In this document: positions 40,798 to 50,388 of the stretch, in pieces
Layout: every line of letters begins with the position of its first letter
Position numbering within the stretch: the stretch's first letter is position 1
Assembly: GCF_000013225.1 (NCBI RefSeq)
Contig: NC_007776.1
Coordinates: forward strand, 2,672,501-2,736,500
Direction: 5' to 3'
DNA from: Synechococcus sp. JA-2-3B'a(2-13)
GTDB lineage: Bacteria > Cyanobacteriota > Cyanobacteriia > Thermostichales > Thermostichaceae
Length of the DNA stretch: 64,000 nucleotides
The notes under the pieces: model-generated
Told to the model about the DNA's origin: nothing
The model's input: the letters and a program-made list of their open reading frames with translations, nothing else
Database searches by the model: none
Translations under genes and position numbers: made by a program

Positions 40798-40941
40798 ACA
40801 GATGGGGGATCCCTTTGCCCCTTGGCAGAAAAAAGTGGGAGATTGGCGCAAGAAGCAGCCCTAGCGCCAGGGGTAAGGGCCGTGCTCTCGGTTGACGTGA
40901 CCATCCCGAGCGCAGAGGGGAGTTGGTACGAGTCCGGCAAC
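40798..40941. other. spacer between hydrolase remnant and PRC-barrel gene
   Basis: A short convergent spacer with no gene and no clear terminator. Confidence 0.3.
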
Positions 40942-41829
40942 TCAAGTGGGCTCCCCGGCCTTATCTTCCCAGGGATCACCATCCACAGGAGTGGAGCTGG
41001 AAGGAGGAGGGGCAGGCTCAGAAGGAGGGGCCTCTTCTTTGGCATACTCCTGTTCCCAAGCCGGTTGTTCGGGGGCGGGTGCGGGCTCAGGCGGGCGTGG
41101 ACGCACAGGCTGCGGCTCAGGTTCAGGCTCTTCTTCTGCGTAAACGTCTTCTTCTTCGGCCTCGTATTCCTCGTCGTATTCTTCTTCGTAATCTTCCTCG
41201 ACGGCGGAACTCTCGACAGCACTGGGCAGGGCAGGAGCCGGGCTAACTCCGGCTTCCCAAGGGGGCTTGCCGATTCCCAGGGTTTCCAAAATCCCCTTGG
41301 CCAGTTGGGTTAGGCGGGTCTCGGCGCCATCGGCAACAATAAGGCGATCCCCGCCCACAGAGACAATCTCGTCAGTGGAGAGCAGATAGGTGCTGAGGAT
41401 AAAGCCAGGTAAAAAGGTGAGGCCAAGGTTGGAGAGCACCAAGCCCGTGATGATGCCGGAGACGGAGTTGAACTCAAAATCCTTAACTTTGCCGAGGCGG
41501 ATCCCTTCTTCGGTTACCACCTCGCTGCCAACCACGCGACTCAGGCCCTCCAAATCCAAGTTATCGAAAACTTCTTCGCTGGGGACAAGAACTGCATCCT
41601 GACCCAACGCTGTTACTTGCCGCAGCTCCATCAAACGGGGGGATCCGGCAAGGGCTTTTTCCAGCACCCCCAGCACCAGAACCTGCTTGGCTTCCAGATC
41701 CGCCCAAACTTCGCTGACTACCCCAAGCCGGGCTGCGTTGCCCTGGCTGATCACCTGCGTTCCCAGAACCTGTGACCGCCGACGAACCTCTGATCGCACC
41801 AGCGCAACAGATCCTTTCCCAGTCGTCAT
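40942..41829 (-). CDS. PRC-barrel domain protein with acidic Pro-rich tail
   Basis: A 295-residue protein. Two PRC-barrel units: RRRSQVLGTQVISQGNAARL through residue about 85, and VVGSEVVTEEGIRLGKVKDF through about 165. From residue about 200 the tail is low complexity, first Glu/Tyr-rich (EEDYEEEYDEEYEAEEE), then Pro/Glu repeats. PRC barrels bind RNA or photosynthetic reaction-centre partners in other bacteria; the role here is unknown. A GTG at 41886 would add 19 residues; the ATG at 41829 follows GGGGA. Confidence 0.8.
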   Translation of the reverse strand: MTTGKGSVALVRSEVRRRSQVLGTQVISQGNAARLGVVSEVWADLEAKQVLVLGVLEKALAGSPRLMELRQVTALGQDAVLVPSEEVFDNLDLEGLSRVVGSEVVTEEGIRLGKVKDFEFNSVSGIITGLVLSNLGLTFLPGFILSTYLLSTDEIVSVGGDRLIVADGAETRLTQLAKGILETLGIGKPPWEAGVSPAPALPSAVESSAVEEDYEEEYDEEYEAEEEDVYAEEEPEPEPQPVRPRPPEPAPAPEQPAWEQEYAKEEAPPSEPAPPPSSSTPVDGDPWEDKAGEPT

Positions 41830-41916
41830 GATGGTTTCCCCGTCGTAAGTCAAAACGTTCCCGTTGTTGGGCTGCGTGTCTGACACAGTTCGCCAGAATT
41901 AAGTAAGTTAATAGTA

Positions 41917-43056
41917 TCACTGCCTGTCTCCTCCCTCGCGGGCTGCCCAGGTGGGATCCCGGCCAATCTGCCTGCTCCAGGCCAGAAACTGCTCTGCCAT
42001 CGCGCCCAGGGAATAGTGCTCTTCTGCCCGTTGCCGACAGCGGCTCCTGTCGATGTGATCTAGGCGCTCTACAGCCTCTGCCAAAGCTGCCACGTTGTCC
42101 GGCTCGACGATCCAGCCGGTTTCTCCATTGCTGACAATTTCCGCGGGCCCACCCCGGCGGTAGGTAATCACCGGCACGCCACAGGCCAAAGCTTCCACCG
42201 CCACCAAGCCAAAGGCCTCCACCCACTTGGGGGTCATGATCAAGGCTGAGCATTGCCCCAAGATCCGCTGCATTTGCGGGGTGGGCAAAAACCCTCGGTA
42301 ATCCAATTGGGCATGCGGGTACTGCTCTTGGATCTGCTGCCAGTAGCCTGGCTCTTGCAGGTGGCCTAAGATCACCACCGGCCTTCCCGTCTTCTCGGCT
42401 AGGGCAGCACAGTCTTCCAGGCCCTTCTCCGGGGCAATGCGGCCAATCCAACACAGGGATCCATTCCCTTGGGGCACAAAGTCGTAGAGGCGCAGATCCA
42501 CCCCGCAGGGCAGATAGACAAAGGGATCCCGACCTGCCGCCATCTCGGCTCGGGCAAAGGCAAAGGTCTGGGCTTGCGCCCGCGAATGCACCGCCAGCCG
42601 ACCAGGGTAGCGATGGGCAATGTGCTCTAGGGCCTGATCGACGGCATCGCTGAGGGATCCCATGCTAACAATGTGGGCCACCGGGGTGCGGAAAAAATCC
42701 GTCAAATAAAACGAGAGCCAATCGTAGCTCCAGTTCACGATTAGATCGAACTGATCTTGCAGGTGGGCAGCCCGCTGCCACAGGTTGGCCAGCAGAGAGG
42801 GGGTGTGGATCAGAACCGGCTGATCGCGGCGCTGGGTTTGCGCATAGGCCGGGGGAAGGCCCGCCACCGGCTCGATCACCTCCTCCGGCAACTCCGCCAT
42901 TCGGGATCCCACAGGGGCCAACACCCGCACTTGGGATCCCATCTGGAGTAAGACACGAGTCAGGTTCGCAAGATTGAGCTCCACACCACCACCGGCCCCG
43001 GATCCCAGAGGTCCAACAGGGGTGGAGAGGAACAGATAGCGGTAGGGACGAGCCAT
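41917..43056 (-). CDS. glycosyltransferase family 4
   Basis: A 379-residue GT-B enzyme. The amino Rossmann half has PLGSGAGGGVELNLANLTRVL, the glycine-rich acceptor loop. The donor half has WIGRIAPEKGLEDCAALAEK, ALIMTPKWVEAFGLVAVEAL (the E-x7-E motif) and ACGVPVITYRRGGPAEIV. It transfers a sugar from a nucleotide donor, probably to a glycan or lipid; substrate unknown. It is co-directional with a PRC-barrel gene 88 bp downstream. Confidence 0.9.
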   Translation of the reverse strand: MARPYRYLFLSTPVGPLGSGAGGGVELNLANLTRVLLQMGSQVRVLAPVGSRMAELPEEVIEPVAGLPPAYAQTQRRDQPVLIHTPSLLANLWQRAAHLQDQFDLIVNWSYDWLSFYLTDFFRTPVAHIVSMGSLSDAVDQALEHIAHRYPGRLAVHSRAQAQTFAFARAEMAAGRDPFVYLPCGVDLRLYDFVPQGNGSLCWIGRIAPEKGLEDCAALAEKTGRPVVILGHLQEPGYWQQIQEQYPHAQLDYRGFLPTPQMQRILGQCSALIMTPKWVEAFGLVAVEALACGVPVITYRRGGPAEIVSNGETGWIVEPDNVAALAEAVERLDHIDRSRCRQRAEEHYSLGAMAEQFLAWSRQIGRDPTWAAREGGDRQ

Positions 43057-43149
43057 AGGGAGAGCCTCGGTAGCTCAGCCCATTGTCTTCTCAATCCGGA
43101 TACCCGACTCCTTCTGCCTGGCCTCAAAGCCCACAGCCTGCCCAGAACT

Positions 43150-43602
43150 TTATGAGGCTTTGGCTACAAAAATTTCTCCCTTCTCCACCTTGACCTTGTA
43201 GATGGCCAGGTCTGCATTGGCCGGGCCACGGGTACGGCTGCCATCGGCAGCAAAAGCCGAGCCATGACAGGGGCAGACAAAGTTCTCCCCCCGCCAGTTC
43301 ACATCACACCCCGCATGGGGACAGGCGGCATCCAAAGCCAGCAGAGAATCTTCTTTTTGCGGATCCCCGACCAGCCAGAGGGTGGCGGTGTTTTTCCCAA
43401 AGGCGTTTTCCACCTTGAAGGGGCCATCTTTGAGATCGGCCAGGGTGGCAACTTTCACAAACTCAGGCTCAGAAGCCTTGGAGCCAGAAGCAGTTCCCTG
43501 GGCCAGGGCAAAACGGCGCCGGGCAAACCCAGGTAACCAACCCACCAACGAGCCCAAACCGAGAGCCAGCCAGCGAAGAAAACCGCGACGATTGTTGTAC
43601 AT
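43150..43602 (-). CDS. Rieske [2Fe-2S] protein with Tat-type signal
   Basis: A 150-residue protein. It begins MYNNRRGFLRWLALGLGSLV, a twin-arginine signal/anchor. The cluster ligands are in CPHAGCDVNW and CPCHGSAFAADG, the C-x-H-x15-17-C-x2-H pattern with the disulfide cysteines. It is smaller than the cytochrome b6f Rieske protein (about 180), and resembles minor PetC-like forms; assignment to PetC3 is possible but not proven. AAGGA at 9 nt favours the ATG at 43602; an ATG two codons earlier also exists. Confidence 0.85.
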   Translation of the reverse strand: MYNNRRGFLRWLALGLGSLVGWLPGFARRRFALAQGTASGSKASEPEFVKVATLADLKDGPFKVENAFGKNTATLWLVGDPQKEDSLLALDAACPHAGCDVNWRGENFVCPCHGSAFAADGSRTRGPANADLAIYKVKVEKGEIFVAKAS

Positions 43603-43842
43603 GGCCATGTGTCCTTGGAGGTGTGCAAAATGTGCGTCATGAGCCAGCAAAAGCCTGACCCCTTCGGAAGGGATCCCAGTGCAAATGCTGCCCTTAACAT
43701 CTTGTTACACCAGAACGGTTTCGGCCAGGGCCAAGCCGCACTTTTTCCGGCTAGAGTACGCAGCAGCAGGCATCTTGGTTGCTTCATTGATTTGGCCGAT
43801 GGGATGGGATGGGATCCCTTTCGGCTGTTGTACGCCTGGAGC
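43603..43842. other. spacer upstream of the Rieske gene
   Basis: 240 bp with no gene or clear hexamers. A hairpin with GGGATCCC and CTTCGGAAG occurs near 43660-43675. Confidence 0.3.
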
Positions 43843-44412
43843 CTAGGGTCGGGAGGTAAACAGCTCAGCAACCGTGCAGACAAAGCCGGGCAACAGGGGA
43901 GAAGACAACGCATCCTGAGCCAACAGCGTTTCTACCAAGACCAACTGGGCCTGTTGTCTGCGATACACCTCTACTCTCTGAGCCAGCCGATCGACGATCC
44001 AGTACTCTTGCACCCCATACACAGAGTAGAGTTTCCGTTTTGCCAAGCGGTCTCGATCCTCATGAACTTTTCCAGGTGATAGGACTTCAACCACCAGCTC
44101 AGGGGCACCCCGAAAATGTCCTGCTTCATCTTGAATCTGTGATAGCCGCTCATAACTAACCCAAACAACATCGGGAGACACATTATCAAATTCGGAAAAG
44201 AGGATCCCTGGCATGATTGAGGGTTCTCCCAATCCTGTTTCTAGCGACCACCGATGCAGTGCGGAGAACAAACACCCGATAATGTGCTGATGTTTGTGAT
44301 GAGGAGAGCGAGTCACCAGCAGTTCTCCGTCGATGATCTCGTAGCGGATCCATTCATTCTCTGGAAGAGCCTCGATATCCCGAGTGGTCCAGCGTACTTC
44401 TGTAGCAGTCAT
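43843..44412 (-). CDS. Uma2 family (DUF820) putative endonuclease
   Basis: A 189-residue protein with the PD-(D/E)XK-like fold of the Uma2 family, abundant in cyanobacteria. Landmarks: RYEIIDGELLVTRSPHHKHQ, the active-site FDNVSPDVVWVSYERL, and APELVVEVLSPGKVHEDRDR followed by KRKLYSVYGVQEYWIVD. Nuclease activity is presumed from the fold only. It lies alone, beside a 240-bp spacer, typical of these mobile, multi-copy genes. Confidence 0.88.
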   Translation of the reverse strand: MTATEVRWTTRDIEALPENEWIRYEIIDGELLVTRSPHHKHQHIIGCLFSALHRWSLETGLGEPSIMPGILFSEFDNVSPDVVWVSYERLSQIQDEAGHFRGAPELVVEVLSPGKVHEDRDRLAKRKLYSVYGVQEYWIVDRLAQRVEVYRRQQAQLVLVETLLAQDALSSPLLPGFVCTVAELFTSRP

Positions 44413-44649
44413 TAGCTATCCCTATAGCAATAAATGGTGCTATGCCCAGGGCACCCTGCTGCTGTACCTACGACACTGGGCCGACAACTGCAACGCTGTC
44501 GCAACAGCGGGAACCGCACTTGGCGTAGCCAAATCTTAGCCCAGGATCCCGTTCACAGAAGCGAGACGGAGTCCTTCCTCTCTAACCACGACGGCTCAAT
44601 GGGTAGAGCTTCTACGGAGCTGAACTATCGGTTGAGCTATCGTGTGGGG
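44413..44649. other. spacer with a short interspersed repeat
   Basis: About 240 bp between Uma2 and the Ycf45-like gene's 3' end. Besides the repeat at 44561-44574 I see no gene. Confidence 0.35.
44561..44574 (+). repeat. short interspersed repeat, intergenic copy
   Basis: GCGAGACGGAGTCC, one mismatch from the consensus GCGGGACGGAGTCC. Confidence 0.5.
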
Positions 44650-46569
44650 CTAGTTGGGATAGATGCGCAAGCGGCGGTTGGGCTCTTCGCCAAAGCTTTG
44701 GGCCCGCAGGTGGTAATGTTCCACCAACTGGTGTTGGAGCTTGCGGATCAGAGGCGAACGGGGCAAAAGTTCCACCGGCTGAGACTTGGGAATGACGATT
44801 TGCTCCACCGCCAGGCGGGCTTCTTCCAGAGCTTCGGTTTCATCGCCTGAGCTGGCGCGAATGAACAGCTCCAGGTCGGAATCGGATCCCTCTTCGCTTT
44901 CAATGTTGAGAATATGGCGCAGGGCGCGAGCCAGGGCAATCAGAGTATTGGCCTTAACGGTGTGAATCGGGATCTGGCGGGAGTGGGCCATCTGCTGGAT
45001 CTTGGAACGGCTGCGCACCTGGGATCGCAAGGCCAAGACAATGTCTGCCTCGTCTAGATCTTTGGTGACATCCGCCGACAGTTTCAGGGTTTGGATCACC
45101 TGCTCCAGGTAGAAGCGGCTCACTCCGTAGGGGTAGATCATCAGCGGCCCATCCGGATTCTGCTGCCGTCCTGTCGGGGCTAGGGCGGATCCCTCCCAGT
45201 CCAAATCTTCTTCTTCGTCAGAGCCGAATTCCGCTTTGGATTCGGCCACCACCTGAGCGGCAGGACGGGATCCCGCTGGCGTTAGCGGGACGGAGTCCTC
45301 TCGCCTCTCCAGGAGCAAACCCGATTCTCCTTGCTGCTGCGAGCGACTTTCAAGCGGCTCTGAAGGCAGAGCTTCCATCCGTCCAGAGCGTTGCCATCCT
45401 CCCCGCTCCCGTGCTGCGGAGATTGTGCTGCCGGCAGGGGGCCATTGGGGGCCAGATAGAGCCGGGCGCCCGTTTGCGCCAGCGGTGCTCCGCACTATCA
45501 CCACCTGGCCGTGTTCGTCTAAACTGCGGGTTTGGGTCAGCGGCTCGCGGTTGCGCAAGAGACGATCCACAGTGGCGGCCACATCTTCGTGGATGACCCA
45601 GCGGGATCGCTCCAGCATCTCTATGGCAATCTCAAACGTGGGGGGGGCTTTGCGCTCCAACACACTCTTCTGAGAGCCGCGCCGCCGCGCCTCTTCATCT
45701 CCCAGGGTGACCGATTGGATCCCGCCCACCAAGTCGGAGAGGGTGGGATTTTTGATCAGGTTGTCGATGCGGTTGCCATGGGCAGTGGCCACCAGTTGTA
45801 CCCCCCGCTCGGCAATGGTACGAGAGGCCAAAGCTTCCAGTTCAGTGCCGATCTCGTCGATGACCACCACTTCGGGCATGTGGTTCTCCACCGCCTCAAT
45901 CATCACCTTGTGCTGCAGCTCTGGGCTGGCCACCTGCATCCGTCTGGCCCGGCCAATGCCCGGGTGGGGCACATCGCCATCGCCGGCAATCTCGTTGGAA
46001 GTGTCGATAATAACCACTCGTTTGCCCAGCTCATCCGCCAGCACACGGGCAATTTCCCGCAGGGCCGTGGTTTTGCCCACCCCCGGTCGGCCCAGCAACA
46101 GCATGGAGCGCCCCTGTTCCACCAAGTCGCGGATCATGCTGATCACTCCGATAACGCAGCGACCCACCCGACAGGTAAGGCCGATGATCGTGCCTTGGCG
46201 GTTGCGAATGGCACTGATCCGGTGCAGGGTAGAGGCAATGCCTGCGCGGTTGTCACTGCTGAACTCTCCAACTCGGCTGATCACCTGATCCAAGTCAGCC
46301 CGGGTGATGACGTCCTCTAAGAGATAATCGGCAAAACCGGGGAAGCGGGCTTCGGGGCGGCGGCCCAAATCCAGCACCACCTCCACCAACCGATCCAGGT
46401 GGGGATGCTGTTCTAGGCGCTCGCGAATCGGAGCAGGCAGGATATCCAAAAGTTTGCTCAGGTCGTCGCTGTATTGAACCTGGCCGGGAAAGCCGGTACG
46501 TTCGTGCAAGCGGTGTGGAGCACTTTCCAGATCCGCCGACGGGTTGAAGGGCTGTACGGGGAAACTCAT
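44650..46569 (-). CDS. Ycf45-like AAA ATPase with R3H-type end
   Basis: A 639-residue protein. The P-loop ATPase domain spans about 130-300: [20 protein letters not shown] (Walker A), [17 protein letters not shown] (Walker B) and [13 protein letters not shown], like stage III sporulation protein AA and chloroplast Ycf45. A disordered linker of about 110 residues follows (365-475), rich in Ser, Gly and Glu. A conserved carboxyl part has [40 protein letters not shown] and an R3H-like end [20 protein letters not shown], so nucleic-acid binding is likely. Part of the linker is encoded by a short interspersed repeat. Exact role unknown. Confidence 0.85.
   Translation of the reverse strand: MSFPVQPFNPSADLESAPHRLHERTGFPGQVQYSDDLSKLLDILPAPIRERLEQHPHLDRLVEVVLDLGRRPEARFPGFADYLLEDVITRADLDQVISRVGEFSSDNRAGIASTLHRISAIRNRQGTIIGLTCRVGRCVIGVISMIRDLVEQGRSMLLLGRPGVGKTTALREIARVLADELGKRVVIIDTSNEIAGDGDVPHPGIGRARRMQVASPELQHKVMIEAVENHMPEVVVIDEIGTELEALASRTIAERGVQLVATAHGNRIDNLIKNPTLSDLVGGIQSVTLGDEEARRRGSQKSVLERKAPPTFEIAIEMLERSRWVIHEDVAATVDRLLRNREPLTQTRSLDEHGQVVIVRSTAGANGRPALSGPQWPPAGSTISAARERGGWQRSGRMEALPSEPLESRSQQQGESGLLLERREDSVPLTPAGSRPAAQVVAESKAEFGSDEEEDLDWEGSALAPTGRQQNPDGPLMIYPYGVSRFYLEQVIQTLKLSADVTKDLDEADIVLALRSQVRSRSKIQQMAHSRQIPIHTVKANTLIALARALRHILNIESEEGSDSDLELFIRASSGDETEALEEARLAVEQIVIPKSQPVELLPRSPLIRKLQHQLVEHYHLRAQSFGEEPNRRLRIYPN
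45285..45298 (+). repeat. short interspersed repeat inside the Ycf45-like gene
   Basis: A perfect GCGGGACGGAGTCC; read on the minus strand it is translated as part of EDSVPLTP in the disordered linker. Confidence 0.6.
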
Positions 46570-46584
46570 GGCTGAGCAACGTCG

Positions 46585-47625
46585 TTAAACGCAGGAAAAA
46601 CGGGTTTGTTTAAAGGCAACGGATCGCCGCTTCACTTGCTGCACCAACTGCTTGGCCAACGGGATCCCTGCCACCAATCCAGGATTCCATCCTGACTCCG
46701 ATGAGCTGTGGGCTGGCTCTTCCAGATAGGCTGACACCAACTGTCGCGCGTAGCTGCCGAAGGCTACCCCCGCCACCGGCCACCGGGGATCCAACAGCGG
46801 CACCGTTTGGGCATTGGTTCCTCCCGCCAATTGCACATAGCCCGGCAGGCCCATGTTCAGCACCTTCTCGGCCAATTTCAGGGTGGCTTTGCCGGTGCCA
46901 GCTCCGATATCGCCACTCATAGGCCGGCCATCCACCTGCCAGATCAACACTTCCGGCAAGGGATCCATGAGGGCCAGCAGATCCCTCAAATAAGCCTCTA
47001 GGCCCGGACCATCGTTAAAGCTAATCGAGATTGCCTGGAGCTGAGGTAGCCAGGGCTTCAGGGATCCCCACAATTGCTCGAATGACCTCTGGCGACCAAT
47101 GCAGGTGTGGATCTCCACCGCTTGAATGCCCAGCTCGACCAAAGGCGGCAAAACTTCTGACAAAGCGACCTGGTAGCCGAAGGTGGCAATGCGCCGGTGG
47201 GGGCAAACCGGCTCACAGCGCCCACAGCCGTAGCACAGCTCTGTCTGGATGTGGACTTGAGCAGGAAGGGCTGCCTGGGTCAAAGCATGAGGGGGACAAA
47301 CTGCCAGACAAGGCTGAGGACAGTCGGCAGGACAGACGGGAGCCGTCAGCACCGCCTTGCGGAAATGCACGTCTTCGCCGTCATTGACGCTGACCATCAA
47401 CCAAGGGGATCCCGCCTGGGGATCTTCGGCTTGTGCCCGTTGGATCCCTTCTTGAGCAGCCCGCACAATGGCCGGATCGGCAGCAACATCAATGCAATCT
47501 GCCCCGGCCAGCGTGTAAAGGAAAGCCAGCTCCCGAACCGAGGGCAAGTGGTGGAAACTTGCGCCGCAGATCAGCTTAAACCAAGTACCCTGTTGCAGCG
47601 AGGCGGTTGGCAAGGTCACAGGCAC
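46585..47625 (-). CDS. ldpA: circadian input protein LdpA (iron-sulfur)
   Basis: A 346-residue protein like LdpA (light-dependent period) of Synechococcus elongatus. WFKLICGASFHHLPSVRELA opens the conserved part, TLAGADCIDVAADPAIV follows. Two cysteine clusters, CPADCPQPCLAVCPP and CYGCGRCEPVCPHRR, hold iron-sulfur centres that sense redox state. The end half has GGTNAQTVPLLDPRWPVAGVA. LdpA modulates clock period by light intensity. The start is GTG. It lies 15 bp from the Ycf45-like gene and about 90 bp after ndhN, all on one strand. Confidence 0.88.
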   Translation of the reverse strand: MPVTLPTASLQQGTWFKLICGASFHHLPSVRELAFLYTLAGADCIDVAADPAIVRAAQEGIQRAQAEDPQAGSPWLMVSVNDGEDVHFRKAVLTAPVCPADCPQPCLAVCPPHALTQAALPAQVHIQTELCYGCGRCEPVCPHRRIATFGYQVALSEVLPPLVELGIQAVEIHTCIGRQRSFEQLWGSLKPWLPQLQAISISFNDGPGLEAYLRDLLALMDPLPEVLIWQVDGRPMSGDIGAGTGKATLKLAEKVLNMGLPGYVQLAGGTNAQTVPLLDPRWPVAGVAFGSYARQLVSAYLEEPAHSSSESGWNPGLVAGIPLAKQLVQQVKRRSVAFKQTRFSCV

Positions 47626-47713
47626 GAGAAACCGCTAGCAGGATGGGGATCTGAGCCGCAGGCCATCTACTTGAGATGGTAGCAAAGAAATTTCCAGGAT
47701 CCCGAAGAGAGGT

Positions 47714-48157
47714 TCAGGCGCTCTGCAGAGGTTGCCAACGAATTGACCGTTCTCGGCCCAGTTCCACCACAAACTTCACTCCCTTGTCTTCCCGACTCAG
47801 CTTCACCAGGTAGGAGAGTTCCTGTTGGCTGAACACATGCCCTTCGTAAAACCAGAACACCAACCCCTTAGCTTTTGGGGGCAAGGTGGCCCGATACTGC
47901 TCGATCAACGCGGGAAAGAAATAGGTGCGCCGCTCCGATTTGCCCAGCGTGGCAGGCCGTACCCCATGAATGCGCGTCAAATAGCTGGCCAGGTCCCCGA
48001 TTCCCTTACTGGAGAGGGTGACCACCTCATACCCAGCTCCGCGCAGCCGCCGCAGGTAGTGCCCTTCGGATCCCCCCTCTGGGGTTACATAGATGGCCAA
48101 AGCTCCAGCTTGCTCCAGTTGCTGTACAAACTTTGCACCTGAGCCGACCAGCAGCAT
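47714..48157 (-). CDS. ndhN: NAD(P)H-quinone oxidoreductase subunit N
   Basis: A 147-residue NdhN, a peripheral-arm subunit of the cyanobacterial NDH-1 complex that reduces plastoquinone with electrons from ferredoxin. Match to the family: VQQLEQAGALAIYVTPEGG, RRLRGAGYEVVTLSSKGIGD, THGVRPA-like IHGVRPATLGK, LPPKAKGLVFWFYEGHVFS and the end ELGRERSIRWQPL. It is followed on the same strand by ldpA. Confidence 0.93.
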   Translation of the reverse strand: MLLVGSGAKFVQQLEQAGALAIYVTPEGGSEGHYLRRLRGAGYEVVTLSSKGIGDLASYLTRIHGVRPATLGKSERRTYFFPALIEQYRATLPPKAKGLVFWFYEGHVFSQQELSYLVKLSREDKGVKFVVELGRERSIRWQPLQSA

Positions 48158-48420
48158 AGGAAAAACTCCATGACTCGTCTAGGGTTGGACAAGCAGCCCA
48201 CCTGCGCTCATTGTAACGGGATGGCGACTGAAGCTGGGGATAGAAGCTGCCAATGGAACCCATAGAATACTGGCTATCTCCCTGTTTTGCAGAAGGGAGC
48301 GTAAAGAAGGGTTAAGATACGGGTAACCTGCTTGCAGGTCTCAACCCACAGGTGGCGGACAAAGGCGGATGGATCCCCCTAGTAGGGATGGCCTCCCCGC
48401 CACTTACACAGCGACAACAG

Positions 48421-48924
48421 ATGAACCTCATCATGCGACGACGCGAGCTGTTGACCTCGGCGGTGGCCGGGTTGATTACAGCACCCCTCAGCTTAGCAGG
48501 AGAGCAAAGAGCAATGGCCCAACAGACTTATCCCTTCACCAAAACCGACGCCGAGTGGCGGCAACTGCTCACCGAAGAGCAATACTATGTGCTGCGCCAA
48601 GAGGGCACTGAGCCCCCCTTCCGCAACGCTTACTACGACAACAAGGCCCCAGGTATCTATGTCTGTGCCGGCTGTGGTCAGGAGCTGTTTTCCTCGGCGG
48701 CCAAGTACGACAGTGGCACCGGTTGGCCCAGCTTTTGGGAGCCGATTGCTCCCCATGTGATCGGTACCAAGACGGACTGGAAATTGTTTGTGCCCCGCAC
48801 AGAAGTCCACTGCTCCAACTGCGGCGGGCATTTGGGGCACGTGTTTCGGGATGGCCCCCCGCCCACGGGCTTGCGCTACTGCATCAATTCTGCTGCCCTC
48901 AAGTTCATCCCAGCCACCGCCTAG
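48421..48924 (+). CDS. msrB: exported peptide-methionine (R)-S-oxide reductase MsrB
   Basis: A 167-residue protein. [21 protein letters not shown] at the start is a Tat-like signal or anchor (RR then hydrophobic), so the enzyme is probably lumenal or periplasmic. The catalytic domain has [13 protein letters not shown] and [13 protein letters not shown] (four zinc cysteines), [11 protein letters not shown] and the redox cysteine in [12 protein letters not shown]. It repairs oxidised methionine. Start uncertain: ATG at 48388, 48421 or 48433. Confidence 0.93.
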   Translation: MNLIMRRRELLTSAVAGLITAPLSLAGEQRAMAQQTYPFTKTDAEWRQLLTEEQYYVLRQEGTEPPFRNAYYDNKAPGIYVCAGCGQELFSSAAKYDSGTGWPSFWEPIAPHVIGTKTDWKLFVPRTEVHCSNCGGHLGHVFRDGPPPTGLRYCINSAALKFIPATA

Positions 48925-48973
48925 AAATCCTCTTGGCTCCAGCTAAAACTGAGCCGCCTGTCTGGGTGAGCCT

Positions 48974-49777
48974 ATGTCGGACTACACGTTCCTGGATGCT
49001 GCTTCGATTCTGCTGCGGGAGGGCCTGGAAGCTCTCTTGGTGCTGGTGGCACTGCTGGCCCTTATGAGCAAGAGCGGGCAATCGGCTCAGAAGCGCTGGG
49101 TGTGGATAGGGGGATCCGCGGGCTTGCTGGCAGCGGTGATGCTCGGTCTGCTGGTGAAGCTGTTTTTCCAGCAGATGCTCACCCACACGCGACAAGAGGT
49201 GCTGGAAGGGATCACCGGGCTGGTGGCAGCAGGTTTGTTGTTCTCGGTCAGCCTTTGGTTGCACCGCCGGGCTGCAGTGGCTTCTTGGCAAACCTTTGTG
49301 CGGGAACAGGCGCAGGCGGCACTGGCCACGGGTCAGGTTTTTTCCTTGGCTTTTCTGGCCTTTGTGGCGGTGTTTCGCGAGGGGGCGGAAACGGTGCTGT
49401 TTTATGTGGGGTTGGCCCCTTCCCTCTCGGCAAAAGATTTTTGGGCGGGGATCGGCCTGGGATCCCTGGTGTTGGTGGCACTGGCGATCTTGCTGCTGCA
49501 GGTGGGGCTGAAATTGCCGCTGGGAGTTTTTTTCCGGGGTCTAAGTCTGCTGGTTTTCTACTTGGGCTTTAAGTTTTTGGGCAGTGGCCTGCACGCTCTG
49601 CAGGTGGCGGACTGGCTGCCCATCACCCCCCTGGTCGGGATCCCAAAGCTGCGCTGGCTGGGCATATATCCCACTTGGCAGACGCTGCTCCCCCAACTGC
49701 TGCTGCTGGGAATAGCTTTCGCCTTGTGGGTGAGGCAATGGCTGCGGGCTGATTCTGCTCAGAGGCTTTCTTCGTGA
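48974..49777 (+). CDS. FTR1-family iron permease
   Basis: A 267-residue membrane protein with seven spans and two REGLE-type motifs: LLREGLEALLVLVALL near residue 15 and VFREGAETVLFYVGL near 137, where the acidic residues bind ferric iron in the family. It resembles bacterial EfeU/FTR1 permeases. No multicopper oxidase or EfeO/EfeB gene is adjacent. It lies 49 bp behind msrB and may be co-transcribed with it. Confidence 0.9.
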   Translation: MSDYTFLDAASILLREGLEALLVLVALLALMSKSGQSAQKRWVWIGGSAGLLAAVMLGLLVKLFFQQMLTHTRQEVLEGITGLVAAGLLFSVSLWLHRRAAVASWQTFVREQAQAALATGQVFSLAFLAFVAVFREGAETVLFYVGLAPSLSAKDFWAGIGLGSLVLVALAILLLQVGLKLPLGVFFRGLSLLVFYLGFKFLGSGLHALQVADWLPITPLVGIPKLRWLGIYPTWQTLLPQLLLLGIAFALWVRQWLRADSAQRLSS

Positions 49778-50175
49778 AAAACGCTCTCCACCGGCACTGG
49801 GGATCCCATAAGCCATAAGTTTGATGAATCCCTGTCCTGGTTTTGATGGATGGCAATGATGCAGGTCACAATTTCATAGTCGTTTCAGGTTGGGACAAGG
49901 CGACCGAGGTACTGGGAAAAGCCTTCTGGCCCTGTGCATCTAACGTTTTAAGTGCGGGTGCAGTGTCCTGGTTTGAATCAAAATGACCCTAAAAAGAAAG
50001 CGCTCTGTACGTCGCGCCTGAAACCGCACCCAGTCAAGCCTTCCAGTCCAAGAAAGCAAAGCCTACCGGCAGGGATCCGGCAGGCCGCTGGATTTTGTCG
50101 GAGATCCCCAGTAGGAAACCCTGTCGATCGCTACGGAATCGACAGAGAGCATCCACTCTGTGGGGTTCCCGAGAA
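49778..50175. other. 400-bp spacer upstream of the converging CP12 gene
   Basis: No gene. A 6-bp stem ACAGAG/CTCTGT occurs near 50143-50161, without a T-run, and a GGCAGG-containing inverted repeat near 50070-50090. A small RNA is possible but not supported. Confidence 0.35.
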
Positions 50176-50388
50176 TCAGGTATCGTAGACCCGGCATTCA
50201 ACAGCATCTGGGTTTTCAGCGCAGTGCTGCTCTAGGCTGCTGGGAGTCCTCGGCTGGTGGCTGCGAGCTGCCAGCACTTCTTCAACCGCATCCCAGGCCG
50301 CACGGCAGTGGGGATCCCCTTCGCCGTACTCAGAGCAGACGTTGCGAGCATTTTCCAGCTCTTTGGCGATCACTTCAGACAGTCCCAT
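50176..50388 (-). CDS. cp12: CP12, Calvin-cycle redox linker
   Basis: A 70-residue CP12: MGLSEVIAKELENARNVCSE at the start with the first cysteine pair (ARNVCSEYGEGDPHC), the AWDAVEEVLAARSHQ core, and SLEQHCAENPDAVECRVYD at the end with the second pair. When the disulfides form in the dark, CP12 binds phosphoribulokinase and GAPDH and switches both off. A longer upstream frame has no resemblance to CP12, so the ATG at 50388 is used. AAGGAG lies before it. Confidence 0.96.
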   Translation of the reverse strand: MGLSEVIAKELENARNVCSEYGEGDPHCRAAWDAVEEVLAARSHQPRTPSSLEQHCAENPDAVECRVYDT

